Shown piece by piece: positions 28,938 to 39,159 of a stretch of 64,000 nucleotides of DNA. Source of the DNA: Cohnella sp. GbtcB17. Lineage in GTDB: Bacteria; Bacillota; Bacilli; Paenibacillales; Paenibacillaceae. How positions within the stretch are numbered: position 1 is the first letter of the stretch; the number at the start of each line of letters is the position of its first letter. Under the pieces are notes generated by a model. It did not search any database. It was not told the DNA's origin and saw only the letters and a list, made by a program, of their open reading frames with translations. Position numbers and translations under genes: made by a program. The stretch lies in NCBI RefSeq assembly GCF_019091135.1, contig NZ_JAGXJW010000001.1:174885-238884 (forward strand), written 5' to 3'.

Positions 28938-29885
28938 ATGGATATGGTCAAGCAGACGGGAGCTTTGCAGAAGCAGAGGCGCGCATCGTTCTGGCAGCGT
29001 GTAAAGCGTCACCGCTGGTTTTATATCATGCTACTTCCCGGAATGATTTATTTTTTCATTTACAAGTACTTGCCGATGTGGGGGATCTTGATCGCCTTCC
29101 AGGACTACCAGCCATTCAAGGGGTTCTCGGGAAGCCAGTGGGTCGGGTTCAAGCATTTCGAAACGTTTTTCCAAGACGAGATGTTCTGGAACTTGTTTCG
29201 GAACACTTTCGTGCTGGCCATCTACAATATCGTCTTCTTCTTCCCGATGCCCATCATCATTGCGCTCATGCTGAATGAAGTGCGCAAGGAATCTTTTAAG
29301 CGAATCATTCAGACATTAATTTATGTCCCCCATTTCGTATCCTGGGTCGTCGTCGTGGGGATCAGTTTTCTCTTCTTCTCTACGGAAAACGGTATTGTCA
29401 ACCAGATGCTGTCAAGCGCAGGTAAAGAGCCTGTCAATTTCCTGCTCAGCGCGGAATGGTTCCGGACGATGATCACCTCACAGGTCATCTGGAAGGAAAC
29501 CGGTTGGGGCACGATCATCTTCCTGGCAGCGCTGGCCGGCATTGACCCGCAGCTCTATGAAGCGGCTCGTATGGATGGGGCCGGACGGTGGAGACAGCTA
29601 TGGCACATTACGGTGCCGGCGATCCGCAGCACCATTATCATTCTGCTTATTCTGAGGATAGGCACTTTCCTCGACACCGGCTTCGAGCAGATCTTCCTCA
29701 TGGTGAACCCGTTGAACCGCGATGTGGGCGAGGTATTCGATACGTACGTATACAGTTCGGGCATTACGCAAGGCAAATTTAGCTACAGCACGGCTGTCGG
29801 GGTATTTAAATCAATTATCGGACTTGTTCTTGTCATGGGGGCCAACCGGTTAGCCAAACGTTTTGGAGAAGACGGTATTTACTAA
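28938..29885 (+). CDS. sugar ABC transporter permease, LplB type (second system)
   Basis: This 315-residue inner-membrane permease begins with a basic N-terminus then WFYIMLLPGMIYFFIYKYLPMWG. It has six hydrophobic segments and the EAA loop YEAARMDGAGRWRQLWHITVPA near residues 210-232. ATG 28938 follows AAGGAGGAGAG. The two-gene gap to the partner permease is 16 bp. The 240-bp upstream gap holds the terminator of the AraC gene and presumably an AraC-controlled promoter; the two-box motif of region 1 is not found there. Confidence 0.9.
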   Translation: MDMVKQTGALQKQRRASFWQRVKRHRWFYIMLLPGMIYFFIYKYLPMWGILIAFQDYQPFKGFSGSQWVGFKHFETFFQDEMFWNLFRNTFVLAIYNIVFFFPMPIIIALMLNEVRKESFKRIIQTLIYVPHFVSWVVVVGISFLFFSTENGIVNQMLSSAGKEPVNFLLSAEWFRTMITSQVIWKETGWGTIIFLAALAGIDPQLYEAARMDGAGRWRQLWHITVPAIRSTIIILLILRIGTFLDTGFEQIFLMVNPLNRDVGEVFDTYVYSSGITQGKFSYSTAVGVFKSIIGLVLVMGANRLAKRFGEDGIY

Positions 29886-29901
29886 GAGAGGAGGTGTCAC
29901 G

Positions 29902-30780
29902 ATGGTAGATCGAAGCTTGCCAAGCAGGATTTGGGATGGAATCATCATTGTGCTTCTGCTTATTATAGCCGCAGCTTGCATATTGCCGTTCATCTATATT
30001 TTGGCGGCCTCTGTGACGGATCCCGCAGAGTTGATCAAGAAAGGGTTTGTCTTGTTCCCGACCAAGCTGTCGCTTATCGGTTACAAGTACATTCTATCGA
30101 CGCATGTGATCACGTCGAGCCTGGGCGTATCTATTTCGATCACGGTGATCGGTACGCTGGCAAATCTGTTCTTCACGGCGTTGATGGCCTACCCCCTTGC
30201 GCAGAGAGAGCTGATGGGCGTAAGCGTGATTATGAGGCTGGTCGTTTTCTCGATGCTATTCAGCGGTGGAATGATTCCGACGTATCTGGTCGTGAAGGAG
30301 ACCGGACTGCTCGACAGTCCGGCCTCGCTCATCATTCCAGGCTTGATCAGCGCGTTTAATCTGATTATTATGCGCAACTTTTTCCAGCAACTGCCGGATG
30401 GTCTGGAGGAGGCAGCTCGCATCGACGGGTGCTCCGATGTCGCGATACTGTTTCGAATCGTGCTTCCGTTGTCCGCCCCTGTACTGGCTTCGCTTGCGCT
30501 GTTCTATGCGGTCGGTCACTGGAACCAGTACTTCAATGCAATCCTCTACATTAACAATAATGCCTATTGGCCGATACAGGTGTGGCTGCGGCAGATTGTA
30601 ATACTCTCTCAAGGAGGAATCGGCGACTCTAGTCAATTCGGCCAGGACTTCGTTCCTCCGCCGGCGGAAACAATCAAGATGGCGGTTATAGTGCTATCAA
30701 CATTACCAATCTTGATTGTGTATCCGTTTCTTCAGAAGCATTTTGCCAAAGGTGCATTATTGGGGTCAGTGAAAGGCTAA
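29902..30780 (+). CDS. sugar ABC transporter permease, LplC/YtcP type (second system)
   Basis: This 292-residue partner permease has the N-terminal IWDGIIIVLLLIIAAACILPF segment and the EAA loop GLEEAARIDGCSDVAILFRI near residues 168-187, with the typical end FAKGALLGSVKG. ATG 29902 sits behind GAGAGGAGGTG. It forms the translocation pore with the preceding subunit. As with the first system, no ATPase gene is nearby. Confidence 0.9.
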   Translation: MVDRSLPSRIWDGIIIVLLLIIAAACILPFIYILAASVTDPAELIKKGFVLFPTKLSLIGYKYILSTHVITSSLGVSISITVIGTLANLFFTALMAYPLAQRELMGVSVIMRLVVFSMLFSGGMIPTYLVVKETGLLDSPASLIIPGLISAFNLIIMRNFFQQLPDGLEEAARIDGCSDVAILFRIVLPLSAPVLASLALFYAVGHWNQYFNAILYINNNAYWPIQVWLRQIVILSQGGIGDSSQFGQDFVPPPAETIKMAVIVLSTLPILIVYPFLQKHFAKGALLGSVKG

Positions 30781-30809
30781 ACTAAACAATCAAGTAGAGG
30801 AGAATGGTT

Positions 30810-32351
30810 ATGAATTCGAATTCTAACGTATCCGGAAAATCCGCGAAATTTTTCAAGGTCATCTGTTTAGCTTGCTTGACGACATCGCTTCTGGCTGCTT
30901 GCTCGTCAGCTAAGGAAGATGCGTCCGCTTCTTCGGCTCAGCCATCATCGTCCTCGGCTGCATCTACAGCGTCGACTAAGCCTCTCGAGCTTAACGTGAT
31001 GATGATCCAGCAGTTGGCGGAGCCGCCTAAGGCGGACAGCCCGTTCCTGAAGGCCATTCAGGCGTATACGAATACAAAGCTGGATATCTCCTGGATTCCG
31101 GGAGCCGGCACGGCTTACGACGATAAAGTCAGCGCCACGATCGCTTCCGGATCGCTTCCCGACGTGATTCTGATTCGCAGAACGAAAGAGTCTCCAAACC
31201 TTAATGCGCAGATGTCGGGTGTATTCTGGGAACTGACACCCTATCTGAAGGACTACAAAAATCTGAGCAAGATGAGCGAGATCGCCGTCCAGAACGCCAG
31301 TATCAGCGGCAAGCTTTACGGACTACCTCGTGAGCGCGTATTGTCCCGTTACGGCATGATTTTCCGTAAGGATTGGCTGGACAATCTTGGCTTGCAGGAG
31401 CCAAAGACCGTAGACGATCTTTACAAAGTAGCCAAGGCATTCACGGAAAACGATCCCGACAAGGATGGCAAAAATAATACGTTCGGTATCCAGGAGGACG
31501 CCACCATGGAGCTTCTCAAGCAGCTCACGGTGTACAATGGCGGTCCGAACGGCTGGGGTCTTCAGGATGGCAAGGTCGTGCCGGACTTCGTGACGACGGA
31601 GTTCAAATCTGCGCTGGATCTCTATAAGAAAATGGTCAGCGAGAAGATCGTCAGCGAAGACTTCCCGATTGCTAAAAAATACGATTATTTCAATCAAGGG
31701 AAGGCGGGGATGTATTTCTCCGTTATCGATGACGCCACGACTCGTCACGTTGATATGATGAAGGCCGATCCGAAGGTGCAAGTGGATGTGGCAGAGAACT
31801 TCGACGGTCCGACAGGTCAGCACGTTCGGGCCACATTCGGCTATGATTCGCTTATCGCTATTCCCAAATCGAGCGTCAAGGACGAAGCGAAGCTTAAAGA
31901 GATACTCACCTTCCTCGATAAAATGGGCGATGACGCGATGCTCACGCTTATCAACGCCGGCGTAGAGGGCGTTGACTACAACGTAGAAGACGGTAAAGCG
32001 AAGAAGATCGCCGGCGCCAAGGGCTCTGAGGATTGGCAGAACTTCCGCTGGGGCAGTCAGTTCGGCGGCATCCAGATTGAGAAGACGCCGCTTGAAACGA
32101 AGGTCGAAACTTTGTTCAAAGGCAACTTCGATCTCGGCGTAGTCGATCTGAGCGCATCGCTTATGTCCGAAACCAATACGCAGAAGGGTGCCGATCTCAA
32201 AAAGGCGATCACCGATGCGGAAACGAAGTATGTGCTCGGTGCGCTGGACGAGAAGGGCTGGAATGACGCGGTGGAGAAGTGGCGTAAAGGCGGCGGCGAC
32301 AAAATCATCGAGGAATACACCGCCGATTACAACAAGAACAGCGGCAAATAA
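30810..32351 (+). CDS. extracellular sugar-binding lipoprotein (second system)
   Basis: This 513-residue substrate receptor has a lipobox SLLAAC with lipid-bearing C31 and a Ser/Ala-rich linker. The mature sequence KPLELNVMMIQQLAEPPKADSP fits the long LplA/YtcQ-type binding proteins. A calcium-loop-like segment NDPDKDGKNNTFGIQED (about 212-228) is common in this family. Start ATG 30810 is preferred over ATG 30804 because the GAGGAG spacing is 8 rather than 2-3 nt. Confidence 0.9.
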   Translation: MNSNSNVSGKSAKFFKVICLACLTTSLLAACSSAKEDASASSAQPSSSSAASTASTKPLELNVMMIQQLAEPPKADSPFLKAIQAYTNTKLDISWIPGAGTAYDDKVSATIASGSLPDVILIRRTKESPNLNAQMSGVFWELTPYLKDYKNLSKMSEIAVQNASISGKLYGLPRERVLSRYGMIFRKDWLDNLGLQEPKTVDDLYKVAKAFTENDPDKDGKNNTFGIQEDATMELLKQLTVYNGGPNGWGLQDGKVVPDFVTTEFKSALDLYKKMVSEKIVSEDFPIAKKYDYFNQGKAGMYFSVIDDATTRHVDMMKADPKVQVDVAENFDGPTGQHVRATFGYDSLIAIPKSSVKDEAKLKEILTFLDKMGDDAMLTLINAGVEGVDYNVEDGKAKKIAGAKGSEDWQNFRWGSQFGGIQIEKTPLETKVETLFKGNFDLGVVDLSASLMSETNTQKGADLKKAITDAETKYVLGALDEKGWNDAVEKWRKGGGDKIIEEYTADYNKNSGK

Positions 32352-32367
32352 TAAGAAGGTAAAAGTG

Positions 32368-32402
32368 GAGGCCGCCGGTAAACGGCGAGCTTCCTCTTTT
32401 TA
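32368..32402 (+). terminator. weak terminator or attenuator
   Basis: gaggccgccg...cggcgagcttcctc folds into an imperfect hairpin followed by ttttta between the binding-protein gene and the GH43 gene. It probably sets lower expression of the enzymes. Confidence 0.5.
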
Positions 32403-32411
32403 TCCGAAAGG

Positions 32412-33305
32412 ATGGGAAGGTTCTTGGGACAACAGCAGTTAGAGGCAGCGCCTCGCATCCTCTTCGATTATCCGCTACGCGATCCTTCGATTTGTCTGGG
32501 CCACGACGGCTATTACTACCTTACCGGTACGACCGGATCTCCAGACTGGTGGGCGGTGACGGGGGATCTGCAGATTTGGAAGTCGCCCGATCTGCTGGAG
32601 TGGACGTCGGTGATTACTGAGCCACGCAAGCGGTCGACGGTGTGGAACATTGATCGCGACGGCACGTGGCAGAGGGAGATCCGGCTGCGGGACGGAGCGC
32701 CATTTCGACCGCTTTGGGCGCCGGAGATACATTATATGAAGGGGACGTATTGGCTTACGTACTGTGTTCCCTGCCTGGGAAACGGGCTGCTTCGAAGCGT
32801 CAGCGGCCTTGCCGAGGGTCCGTACGTCGATCATATCCAAGGTGAGGCGCCGCTCAGCCCTTTTATTGACGCATCTTTGTTCAAGGATGAGGACGGTCAG
32901 GTATATTTTCTATGCGATAATGGTCGGATCGCGCGAATGAACGAGGATATGACGGCGCTGGCGGAGGAGCTTCGCGTGCTGCGTCCGGCGAACGCCGAGC
33001 ACGTTGGCTTCGAAGGGACGTTCCTGTTCAAGGCGCATGGCCGTTATCATCTTGCGGGCGCGGAGTTCGTGGACGGCGATTATCATTGCTATGTCGCCAG
33101 CTCGGAGCAGCTGTACGGTCCGTATGGGGATCGGTATTTAGCCGTTCCGCACGGCGGACACAACATGTTTTTTCAAGATAAACAGGGTGCGTGGTGGAGC
33201 ACGTTCTTCGGGAACAGCGCGAATGCGCCTTTCCGCGAGCGGCCGGGACTGGTCAGCGTAGCGTTTGACGAGCGGTTGAGGATAAGGCCTATAGGAGTGG
33301 AGTGA
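32412..33305 (+). CDS. GH43-family glycosidase
   Basis: This 297-residue single-domain five-bladed propeller enzyme is probably cytoplasmic. The GH43 triad is visible: base D24 in PLRDPSICLG, D153 in FIDASLFKDEDG, and acid E201 in GFEGTFLFK. GH43 includes beta-xylosidases, arabinofuranosidases and galactosidases, so the activity is undecided. The start is uncertain: ATG 32412 is adjacent to a GAAAGG, and TTG 32424 behind GGGAAGG is a possible alternative. The stop precedes the next start directly, so the two are translationally coupled. Confidence 0.8.
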   Translation: MGRFLGQQQLEAAPRILFDYPLRDPSICLGHDGYYYLTGTTGSPDWWAVTGDLQIWKSPDLLEWTSVITEPRKRSTVWNIDRDGTWQREIRLRDGAPFRPLWAPEIHYMKGTYWLTYCVPCLGNGLLRSVSGLAEGPYVDHIQGEAPLSPFIDASLFKDEDGQVYFLCDNGRIARMNEDMTALAEELRVLRPANAEHVGFEGTFLFKAHGRYHLAGAEFVDGDYHCYVASSEQLYGPYGDRYLAVPHGGHNMFFQDKQGAWWSTFFGNSANAPFRERPGLVSVAFDERLRIRPIGVE

Positions 33306-35798
33306 GTGGCTATGACAGGCGTTCATTTGAGAAACATCCCATCGCCAATTCTGCTTCAGGGCGGCGATCGGGTAGCATACCGCGATCCTACTGCGATTTA
33401 TCATAATGGACTGTTCCGATTGTTCTATACCTTGACCGAGACGGAACCGGACGGCTCGATCTATATGTACACGGCAACGAGCCATAGCGAGGACTTGGTG
33501 AACTGGACGGAGCCGAGAAAGCTTACGCCAAGGGATCAAAGTCTTAACTTCTCCAGCCCGGGTAATATCATCCGATTCGGCGATAGATGGATTATGTGTC
33601 TTCAAACATACCCCCGGCAATATGGGGAGAAGTACGGTAACGCCTCCGCACGTATCTGGATCATGGAAAGCGACGATCTGGACGCATGGTCCGAGCCCGA
33701 GCTGCTGCGCTTGAAGGGCGACAACGTTCCGGTGGAGGACATGGGACGGATGATCGATCCTTACTTGATCGAAAGCAAGGACGAGCCGGGCAAATGGTTC
33801 TGCTTCTACAAGCAAAATGGCGTGAGCATGTCGTATTCGTACGACCTGAAGCGTTGGACGTACTACGGACACGAGCAGGCGGGGGAGAATGTGTGCATCC
33901 TGCCGTCCGGAGACGAGTATGTGATGTTCCATTCTCCGGAGAATGGGATCGGGATGAAACGATCCTCCGATCTGATGAACTGGACGGACGATGAGACGCT
34001 GCTTACATTGGGACAATCGGAATGGGAGTGGGCGCAAGGCCGGATTACGGCAGGCTTCGCGCTGGATTGCAGAGAGGTTCCGGGTATCGGGAAATATCTC
34101 ATGTTTTACCATGGCAGCGGCCCAGAGGATGAGCAGACGCTTTTCGATACACAAGCTTGTATCGGCGTGGCTTGGAGTGACGATCTGACCAAGTGGGAGT
34201 GGCCGTCAAATACGAATGCCGGCGCTGTTTCCGTATGGAAGGCGGATCGGGGCGACGGCACTTATCGTAATCCGATTCTTTTTGCGGACTACTCTGATCT
34301 CGACGTTATTCGTGTAGAACACGATTTTTATATGGTAGCCTCCAGCTTCAACCATACGCCCGTCCTTCCCGTGCTGCATTCGCGTGACTTAGTCAATTGG
34401 ACGATCATCGGTCACGTGGCGGAGAGAATTGAGGAGCCAGGGTTTGAGCGCGTTCGCCACGGGGAAGGCGTATGGGCCCCGAGCATTCGTTATCATGACG
34501 GCAAGTATTGGGTGTTTTTCGGCATGCCGGACGAAGGCCTCTTCATGTCCACGGCCGGGGATCCGCGCGGACCGTGGTCGCCGCTGCATTGCGTGAAGCG
34601 GGTCAAGGGCTGGATCGACTGCTGCCCGTACTGGGACGATGACGGGCAGGCTTATTTGATTCACGCGTACGCTGCGAGCCGCTGCGGCATCAAGGACAAA
34701 CTGAACCTGTGCCGGATGGCGCCTGACGGTAGAGCGCTGCTTGACGAGGGGATCATCGTATTCGACGGAACGGAGCGTCATCCGACCCTCGAAGGGCCGA
34801 AGCTGTACAAGCGAGACGGCTGGTATTATATTTTCGCGCCGGCCGGAGGCGTCAAGACGGGCTGGCAAACGGTGTTGCGCTCGCGTTCGATTTACGGGCC
34901 TTATGAGGATCGGATCGTCCTGCACCAAGGCGAAAGTGCCTTTAACGGTCCGCATCAGGGCGGCTTCGTCGAGCTGGAATCCGGCGAGTCGTGGTTCCTC
35001 CACTTTCAGGATCGCGACGCTTACGGTCGTATCGTTCATCTGCAGCCGATGCGTTGGGTCGGCGGTTGGCCGGAGATGGGCGAGGACCGCAACGGGGACG
35101 GCATCGGCGAACCGGTGGAGGCGCACCGCAAGCCGAATGTCGGCCGGACCTATCCGGTTCAAGCGCCGCAAATGTCGGACGAATTTATGAAAAATCAGCT
35201 CGGGCTGCAGTGGCAATGGCAAGCGAACGTGCAGCCGGATTGGTATTCGCTGACGGCTGCTCCAGGCAGCCTTCGCTTATTTGCCGTATCGCTTCCGAAG
35301 GACAGCGGGGGGCGGCTGTACCGGGCGCCTAATATTCTTATGCAGAAGTTTCCGGCGGAAAGGTTCGTCGCAGATACGAAGCTGACGCTGACCGCACAGA
35401 ATGAATCCGCACGTACCGGCCTTATCATTTTCGGTGAGGACTATGCATATTTGTCGGTATGCAAGGGAGAGAACGGTAGATACCGCTTGAGTTATGTGCA
35501 AGGGGCCGGAGGACGGAAAAGAGAAGAGTGGGAATGGACGGTGTCGGCGGTGGACCTGAACGGCCCTGACGTGTATCTTCGGGTATCGGTAAGCGAAGGC
35601 GCGATATGCCGGTTTGCTTACGCCCAGGACGGGTCGCAGTTTGTAGAGTTTGATGATACTTTCGCCGCGCAGCCGGGAGTTTGGGTCGGCGCTAAAGTAG
35701 GCTTGTTCGCCGTCAGCGCCGAAGAAGCCAAGCAGAATGCCGGTTATAGCGAGTTTGCGTATTTCCATATCTCCAAATCAGCTGTAATAGCTGGATGA
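33306..35798 (+). CDS. tandem GH43-like double glycosidase
   Basis: This 830-residue protein holds two propeller glycosidase modules and a beta-sandwich. Module 1 (about 10-310) opens AYRDPTAIYHNGLFRLFYTLTE and has MGRMIDPYLIESKDEPG. Module 2 (about 318-600) opens YRNPILFADYSDLDVIRVEHDFY, with ID CCPYWDDDGQ near 436 and the acid in TLEGPKLYKRDGWYY near 495, the full GH43 set (GH43_12-like). The C-terminal part (about 625-825) resembles the accessory beta-sandwich of GH43 enzymes. GTG 33306 follows the upstream stop directly, with AGGAG 8 nt before. A fused pair may cut two linkages in sequence; module 1 could also be a GH117/GH32-like propeller. Confidence 0.75.
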   Translation: MAMTGVHLRNIPSPILLQGGDRVAYRDPTAIYHNGLFRLFYTLTETEPDGSIYMYTATSHSEDLVNWTEPRKLTPRDQSLNFSSPGNIIRFGDRWIMCLQTYPRQYGEKYGNASARIWIMESDDLDAWSEPELLRLKGDNVPVEDMGRMIDPYLIESKDEPGKWFCFYKQNGVSMSYSYDLKRWTYYGHEQAGENVCILPSGDEYVMFHSPENGIGMKRSSDLMNWTDDETLLTLGQSEWEWAQGRITAGFALDCREVPGIGKYLMFYHGSGPEDEQTLFDTQACIGVAWSDDLTKWEWPSNTNAGAVSVWKADRGDGTYRNPILFADYSDLDVIRVEHDFYMVASSFNHTPVLPVLHSRDLVNWTIIGHVAERIEEPGFERVRHGEGVWAPSIRYHDGKYWVFFGMPDEGLFMSTAGDPRGPWSPLHCVKRVKGWIDCCPYWDDDGQAYLIHAYAASRCGIKDKLNLCRMAPDGRALLDEGIIVFDGTERHPTLEGPKLYKRDGWYYIFAPAGGVKTGWQTVLRSRSIYGPYEDRIVLHQGESAFNGPHQGGFVELESGESWFLHFQDRDAYGRIVHLQPMRWVGGWPEMGEDRNGDGIGEPVEAHRKPNVGRTYPVQAPQMSDEFMKNQLGLQWQWQANVQPDWYSLTAAPGSLRLFAVSLPKDSGGRLYRAPNILMQKFPAERFVADTKLTLTAQNESARTGLIIFGEDYAYLSVCKGENGRYRLSYVQGAGGRKREEWEWTVSAVDLNGPDVYLRVSVSEGAICRFAYAQDGSQFVEFDDTFAAQPGVWVGAKVGLFAVSAEEAKQNAGYSEFAYFHISKSAVIAG

Positions 35799-35828
35799 GG
35801 CATTATTTTCGTATGGAGGAGTGTTTCC

Positions 35829-38800
35829 GTGTTCTGGACAATTGAGAAGCTCGAGGCCCGGCTGACGGAATTAGCGCCGCTTCGCTATCGGGATGCGTTG
35901 CCGTTAACCGCTCTTCGGATGAAAGTCGACGGATCGGGAGTGAACGGAGCGTACCCGGATGAGGAGGGGGATTGGTCGACCGTTCAATTAGGAGACCGCT
36001 GGGCTGGAAGAGACGTTTATAGATGGCTGGCCGCGGACGCGACAGTTCCTTCTGCGTGGGCAGATCGGTCCGTGCTTGCTCGCTTTGATCTGGGCACGAC
36101 CGGCGGAGGCGGTAACAGCGGGTTTGAGTCGCTCTTGTTCCTGAACGGAAAGCCGTATCAAGGCGTCGACACGTACCATGACGAAGTGTTCCTGCCGGCG
36201 GAGCTGGCCGGTCAGCCGATAAGTATGCGCCTCAGGCTATGGTCTGGGCTGGGCGGCTATCAGCCTGCTGCTGTGCTCGAGCATCAGCTGCGCCGCGCGG
36301 AGGTCGTCTGGCTGGACGAGGCGGCCGACGACCTTTATTATACGGGAAAAGCGATGCTGGATACGGCGAAGCTGCTGCAGGAAAGCCAATCGGAACGTCA
36401 CGAATTGCTCGCTGCGGTGGACCGCGCGTTCGGGCTGCTGGATTGGTCGCATCTCGGCTCTGCTTCCTTCTACGACTCCGTGCAGGAAGCAGTCCGGGTT
36501 CTTCGCAGCGAGCTGGCCAAGCAGCCCAAGCAGCACCGCGTAGAGATACAATGTATCGGTCATACGCATATCGACGTCGCTTGGCTCTGGCGGCTGACGC
36601 ATACGCGCGAGAAGGTTGCCCGCTCATTCTCGACGGTGCTGCGGCTCATGGAGAAGTACCCGGACTATGTCTTCTTGCAGACGATGCCGCAGCTGTATGC
36701 CTATATCAAGTCGGATTATCCTGAAATCTACGAGCAAATCAAGGAGCGGGTCAAGGAAGGACGCTGGGAAGCCGGCGGGGCGATGTGGCTGGAGGCGGAC
36801 TGCAACCTGACGTCGGGCGAATCGCTTGTTCGTCAGTTGCTGCACGGGACCCGTTTTTTCCGCGAGGAGTTTGGCGTAGAATGCAAGTACCTGTGGCTGC
36901 CCGACGTGTTTGGCTACAGCTGGGCGCTACCGCAAATCCTGCGGAAGGCGGGCATCGAGGCGTTCATGACGACGAAGATCAGCTGGAACCAGTACAACCG
37001 GATGCCTCACGATACTTTTGTTTGGCGCGGAATCGACGGTACGGACATTTTGACGCATTTTATTACGACACCGGAACCGGGACATAAGGAAGGCGCATTT
37101 TTCTATACGTATAATGGCGGGATAACGCCCTTCTCCATTAACGGGATCTGGGAGGCTTACCGGGATAAGGCGCTGAACCGGAAACTGCTGCTTGCCTACG
37201 GCTATGGAGACGGAGGGGGCGGAGTCAATCGGGAAATGCTCGAGATGCGCCGGCGTCTCGCGGAGATGCCAGGTTTGCCTAAAGTCACGACAGGGCGGGC
37301 CGATACGTTTTTTGAGGAGCTGAAGGAGCGGGTCGAGGACACGGATCAGTATGTTCATACGTGGGACGGCGAGCTTTACCTGGAGCTGCACAGGGGAACC
37401 TACACGAGTCAGGCGTACAACAAGCGAATGAACCGGAAGCTGGAGCTGGCGCTGCGGGAGACGGAGTGGATGAACGTTCTGTCGGCCGTGCGGAACGGTG
37501 TCTGGGATTCGTATCCGGGACAATCGCTTTATGAGGCCTGGCAGATTGTACTGCGCAATCAGTTTCACGATATTATTCCGGGCTCGTCCATCCGTGAGGT
37601 GTATGAAGACAGCCGAGCGGAATACAGTAAAGCGAAGAGGTTGGTCGATAGCGCCTGGGCGGGGGCGGCCCAGGTTTTCACGACAGGGAACGCCGAAGCA
37701 GCCGGGGGAATTGGGGAAAACGAGTCTATGGAGACGACCGGTGCTGCAACCCTAGAGGACAAAGCGGACGGCAGCGAGTCTCGGTTGGTTGTGTTCAACA
37801 GCGCAAGCTGGAAGCGAAGCGAACCGATTCGGGTAGTGTCAGGAACAAAGACGAACGAAAGCGGTGTATGGCGCAATGAGGCTGGGGAAGCCTTGCGGGC
37901 GCAGCAAACGCACGACGGGCATTGGCTTGTCGAGGCGAGGGATGTGCCTGCCATGGGCTTGGCAGCCATCCATACAAAGGCGACCCGAGAGGCCCCGGGC
38001 TCAGGAGGTGTTTCCGACATATTCCGATGGAAAGGGACTGGATTGCAGACTCCTTATTACGAATTAGCCTGGAACGAATATGGGCAACTGACCCGAATTT
38101 TTGATCGTACTGCCGGTCGATCTGTGCTGGCGTCTTCTGAGCTAGGTAATGTTCTGCAGGTGTTCGAGGACAAACCGAAGAGCCGGCATGAGGCTTGGGA
38201 CATCGATATTTATTACATGCAAAAAATGAGAGAGGTCACCGATTTTGAAGGGGCCAGCCTTCTTGAAAATGGTGATTTACGTGCGGTTGTTCGATTCCGC
38301 TGGCGTTATATGAAATCTACCATTGAGCAGGATCTGGTCGTCTACAGTTCGAGCCGTCGAATCGACTTCGTTACTGAGGTGGACTGGCACGAGCGTCAGC
38401 AATTATTAAAGGTTGCATTCCCGGTTGACATTCGAGCCACAAATGCGACCTATGATATCCAGTTCGGCAATGTCAAAAGACCAACTCATTGGAACACGAG
38501 CTGGGACTACGCACGATTCGAGACAGTAGGTCATCAATGGGCTGATTTGTCCGAGAGAGGTTACGGCGTCAGTCTGCTCAACGACTGCAAGTACGGTTAC
38601 GATATTAAGGAGAATGTATTGCGGTTAACGCTGATCAAGTCGGCGCTCGTTCCCGATAACACGGCTGACCAAGGGCTTCACGAGTTCACGTATGCCCTAC
38701 TGCCTCATGTTGGCGATTGGCTCCAAGGCGATACGGTACGCGAAGCTTGGAGTTTGAATCAGCCGCTGGTCTGCGCGTTGAGCGATTCGACTATTAAGTC

Positions 38801-39068
38801 CTTCTCCCTAATCGACTGCTCCTCCGACCATGTGATGATCGATGCAGTCAAGAAGTCAGAGGATGAAGATGCCATTGTGATCAGACTGCATGAATTCGCT
38901 GGTTCGCGCGGCCAAGTGAAACTGGATTGCGGCATTCCCATTGACGCCTGGCAGGAATGCGACCTACTCGAGCGTCCAATCGCAGAGCCGCAAGACGGTA
39001 GCGTCCTTGAGTTCGAGATTAAGCCTTACGAGATTCGAACGTTCCTGATTCATTTATTCTGTGAATGA
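35829..39068 (+). CDS. GH38 alpha-mannosidase
   Basis: This 1079-residue cytoplasmic family 38 enzyme hydrolyses alpha-mannosidic linkages. Signature motifs are present: zinc-binding IGHTHIDVAWLWRL (about 243-256), WLPDVFGYSWALPQI with nucleophile D359, and a conserved RNQFHDIIPGSSI near 575-587. The central three-helix bundle and the large C-terminal beta domains follow, and the length agrees with bacterial GH38 proteins (about 1000-1050). The GTG start at 35829 follows GGAGGAG. It lies 30 bp after the GH43 fusion, so the operon would attack a mannose- and pentose-containing glycan. Confidence 0.92.
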   Translation: MFWTIEKLEARLTELAPLRYRDALPLTALRMKVDGSGVNGAYPDEEGDWSTVQLGDRWAGRDVYRWLAADATVPSAWADRSVLARFDLGTTGGGGNSGFESLLFLNGKPYQGVDTYHDEVFLPAELAGQPISMRLRLWSGLGGYQPAAVLEHQLRRAEVVWLDEAADDLYYTGKAMLDTAKLLQESQSERHELLAAVDRAFGLLDWSHLGSASFYDSVQEAVRVLRSELAKQPKQHRVEIQCIGHTHIDVAWLWRLTHTREKVARSFSTVLRLMEKYPDYVFLQTMPQLYAYIKSDYPEIYEQIKERVKEGRWEAGGAMWLEADCNLTSGESLVRQLLHGTRFFREEFGVECKYLWLPDVFGYSWALPQILRKAGIEAFMTTKISWNQYNRMPHDTFVWRGIDGTDILTHFITTPEPGHKEGAFFYTYNGGITPFSINGIWEAYRDKALNRKLLLAYGYGDGGGGVNREMLEMRRRLAEMPGLPKVTTGRADTFFEELKERVEDTDQYVHTWDGELYLELHRGTYTSQAYNKRMNRKLELALRETEWMNVLSAVRNGVWDSYPGQSLYEAWQIVLRNQFHDIIPGSSIREVYEDSRAEYSKAKRLVDSAWAGAAQVFTTGNAEAAGGIGENESMETTGAATLEDKADGSESRLVVFNSASWKRSEPIRVVSGTKTNESGVWRNEAGEALRAQQTHDGHWLVEARDVPAMGLAAIHTKATREAPGSGGVSDIFRWKGTGLQTPYYELAWNEYGQLTRIFDRTAGRSVLASSELGNVLQVFEDKPKSRHEAWDIDIYYMQKMREVTDFEGASLLENGDLRAVVRFRWRYMKSTIEQDLVVYSSSRRIDFVTEVDWHERQQLLKVAFPVDIRATNATYDIQFGNVKRPTHWNTSWDYARFETVGHQWADLSERGYGVSLLNDCKYGYDIKENVLRLTLIKSALVPDNTADQGLHEFTYALLPHVGDWLQGDTVREAWSLNQPLVCALSDSTIKSFSLIDCSSDHVMIDAVKKSEDEDAIVIRLHEFAGSRGQVKLDCGIPIDAWQECDLLERPIAEPQDGSVLEFEIKPYEIRTFLIHLFCE

Positions 39069-39127
39069 CGCTGCTCCGTATGCCATACGTCGTTGGCCAA
39101 CCATTCAAAAAATGACACATGAACGAC

Positions 39128-39159
39128 CGGCTGGAGCCGCTCTTCCAGCCGTTTTTTTT
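39128..39159 (+). terminator. rho-independent terminator
   Basis: cggctgga (39128-39135) pairs with tccagccg (39144-39151), followed by T8. It ends the second glycan operon. Confidence 0.9.
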
